DNA of 64,000 bases, from assembly GCF_900101855.1 (NCBI RefSeq), contig NZ_FMVC01000005.1, positions 310,001 through 374,000 of the forward strand, in the 5' to 3' direction. Shown in pieces: positions 63,918 through 64,000 of this stretch. The DNA comes from Flavobacterium anhuiense (GTDB taxonomy: Bacteria; Bacteroidota; Bacteroidia; Flavobacteriales; Flavobacteriaceae). The number at the start of each line of letters is the position of its first letter. The first letter of the stretch is position 1. A program made the translations under genes and the position numbers. Under the pieces are notes generated by a model. That model ran no database searches. It was given only the letters and a program-made list of their open reading frames with translations, and was not told the origin of the DNA.

Positions 63918-64000
63918 TTATTTACCGACTAATTTCTCAAGCCTAGGCATTATTTCATCTTTCTCTTTCAGCATTCTCTCAAACAAAGCAATTTTTTCTT
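63918..64000 (-). CDS. C-terminal end of a gene cut by the window edge
   Basis: The minus strand is open from the window end to a TAA at 63918-63920 and encodes EKIALFERMLKEKDEIMPRL followed by EKLVGK. The Leu/Glu/Lys heptads resemble the coiled-coil tail common in Flavobacterium helix-turn-helix regulators. The start and function are outside the window. Confidence 0.5.
   Translation of the reverse strand, partial: EKIALFERMLKEKDEIMPRLEKLVGK

Noticed and set aside
1..64000. CRISPR arrays, tRNA genes, prophage integrase and insertion sequences
   Set aside because: None found. Regular spaced direct repeats, cloverleaf-like segments and transposase or integrase signatures were not seen.

Overview
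This is AT-rich DNA that reads as the chromosome of a Flavobacterium or close Bacteroidota relative. The reasons are the Bacteroidota promoter form (TTG, about 18-20 bases, TAnnTTTG) at 10181-10209 and 32254-32284, the scarcity of Shine-Dalgarno sites, many signal peptides ending in FAQ/FSQ, and a DUF5908-type protein and tape-measure protein typical of Bacteroidota contractile particles. No tRNA, rRNA, CRISPR array or complete insertion sequence was seen.

Layout. 0.3-10 kb: a lone GIGT-repeat surface protein with a damaged 5' end, then a minus-strand polymorphic-toxin locus. In transcription order (10010 down to 2410) it holds a SpvB/TcB-like YD-repeat protein, an Rhs protein whose AT-rich tip carries a zinc-peptidase motif, and a translationally coupled putative immunity protein. 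Beyond the terminator lie an orphan Rhs scrap and a lipoprotein. 10.2-16.5 kb: a compact plus-strand type II secretion/type IV pilus-like operon (pseudopilin, prepilin peptidase, GspE ATPase, secretin, GspL/PilMN-like and GspM/PilO-like proteins) with no GspF. 16.7-23.5 kb: seven tandem secreted GIGT-repeat proteins that share a C-terminal module of two types. 23.7-27.3 kb: an FAD oxidoreductase in one operon with a histidine kinase and a LuxR-type response regulator. 27.6-31.7 kb: unknown genes plus a metzincin protease without a signal peptide. 31.8-32.2 kb: a TrmH/SpoU methyltransferase.

The main system is the minus-strand run from 59784 down to 32386, a near-complete extracellular contractile injection system (eCIS, related to Afp/PVC and to Bacteroidota particles such as AlgoCIS and MACs). 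It encodes a DUF4255 cap/terminator, one sheath, two tube proteins, a DUF5908 protein, a LysM baseplate protein, a VgrG-like spike, a PAAR tip, gp25, two large baseplate proteins, a tape-measure protein, coiled-coil accessory proteins, an AAA+ ATPase, and three candidate cargo proteins. The cargoes share an N-terminal Q-x-x-D-N-R signature. Two are HNH nucleases with nuclear-localisation-like basic clusters. The third joins DUF4157 to what looks like a zinc deaminase domain (HGE...CxxC). The operon is interrupted by a small inverted-repeat element. It begins next to TAGACAAA repeats and a LuxR-type regulator whose receiver domain has lost its phosphoacceptor.

61-64 kb: a long non-coding gap with a perfect palindrome, a hypoxanthine/uracil-DNA glycosylase, small membrane proteins, and the tail end of a minus-strand gene cut by the window edge.
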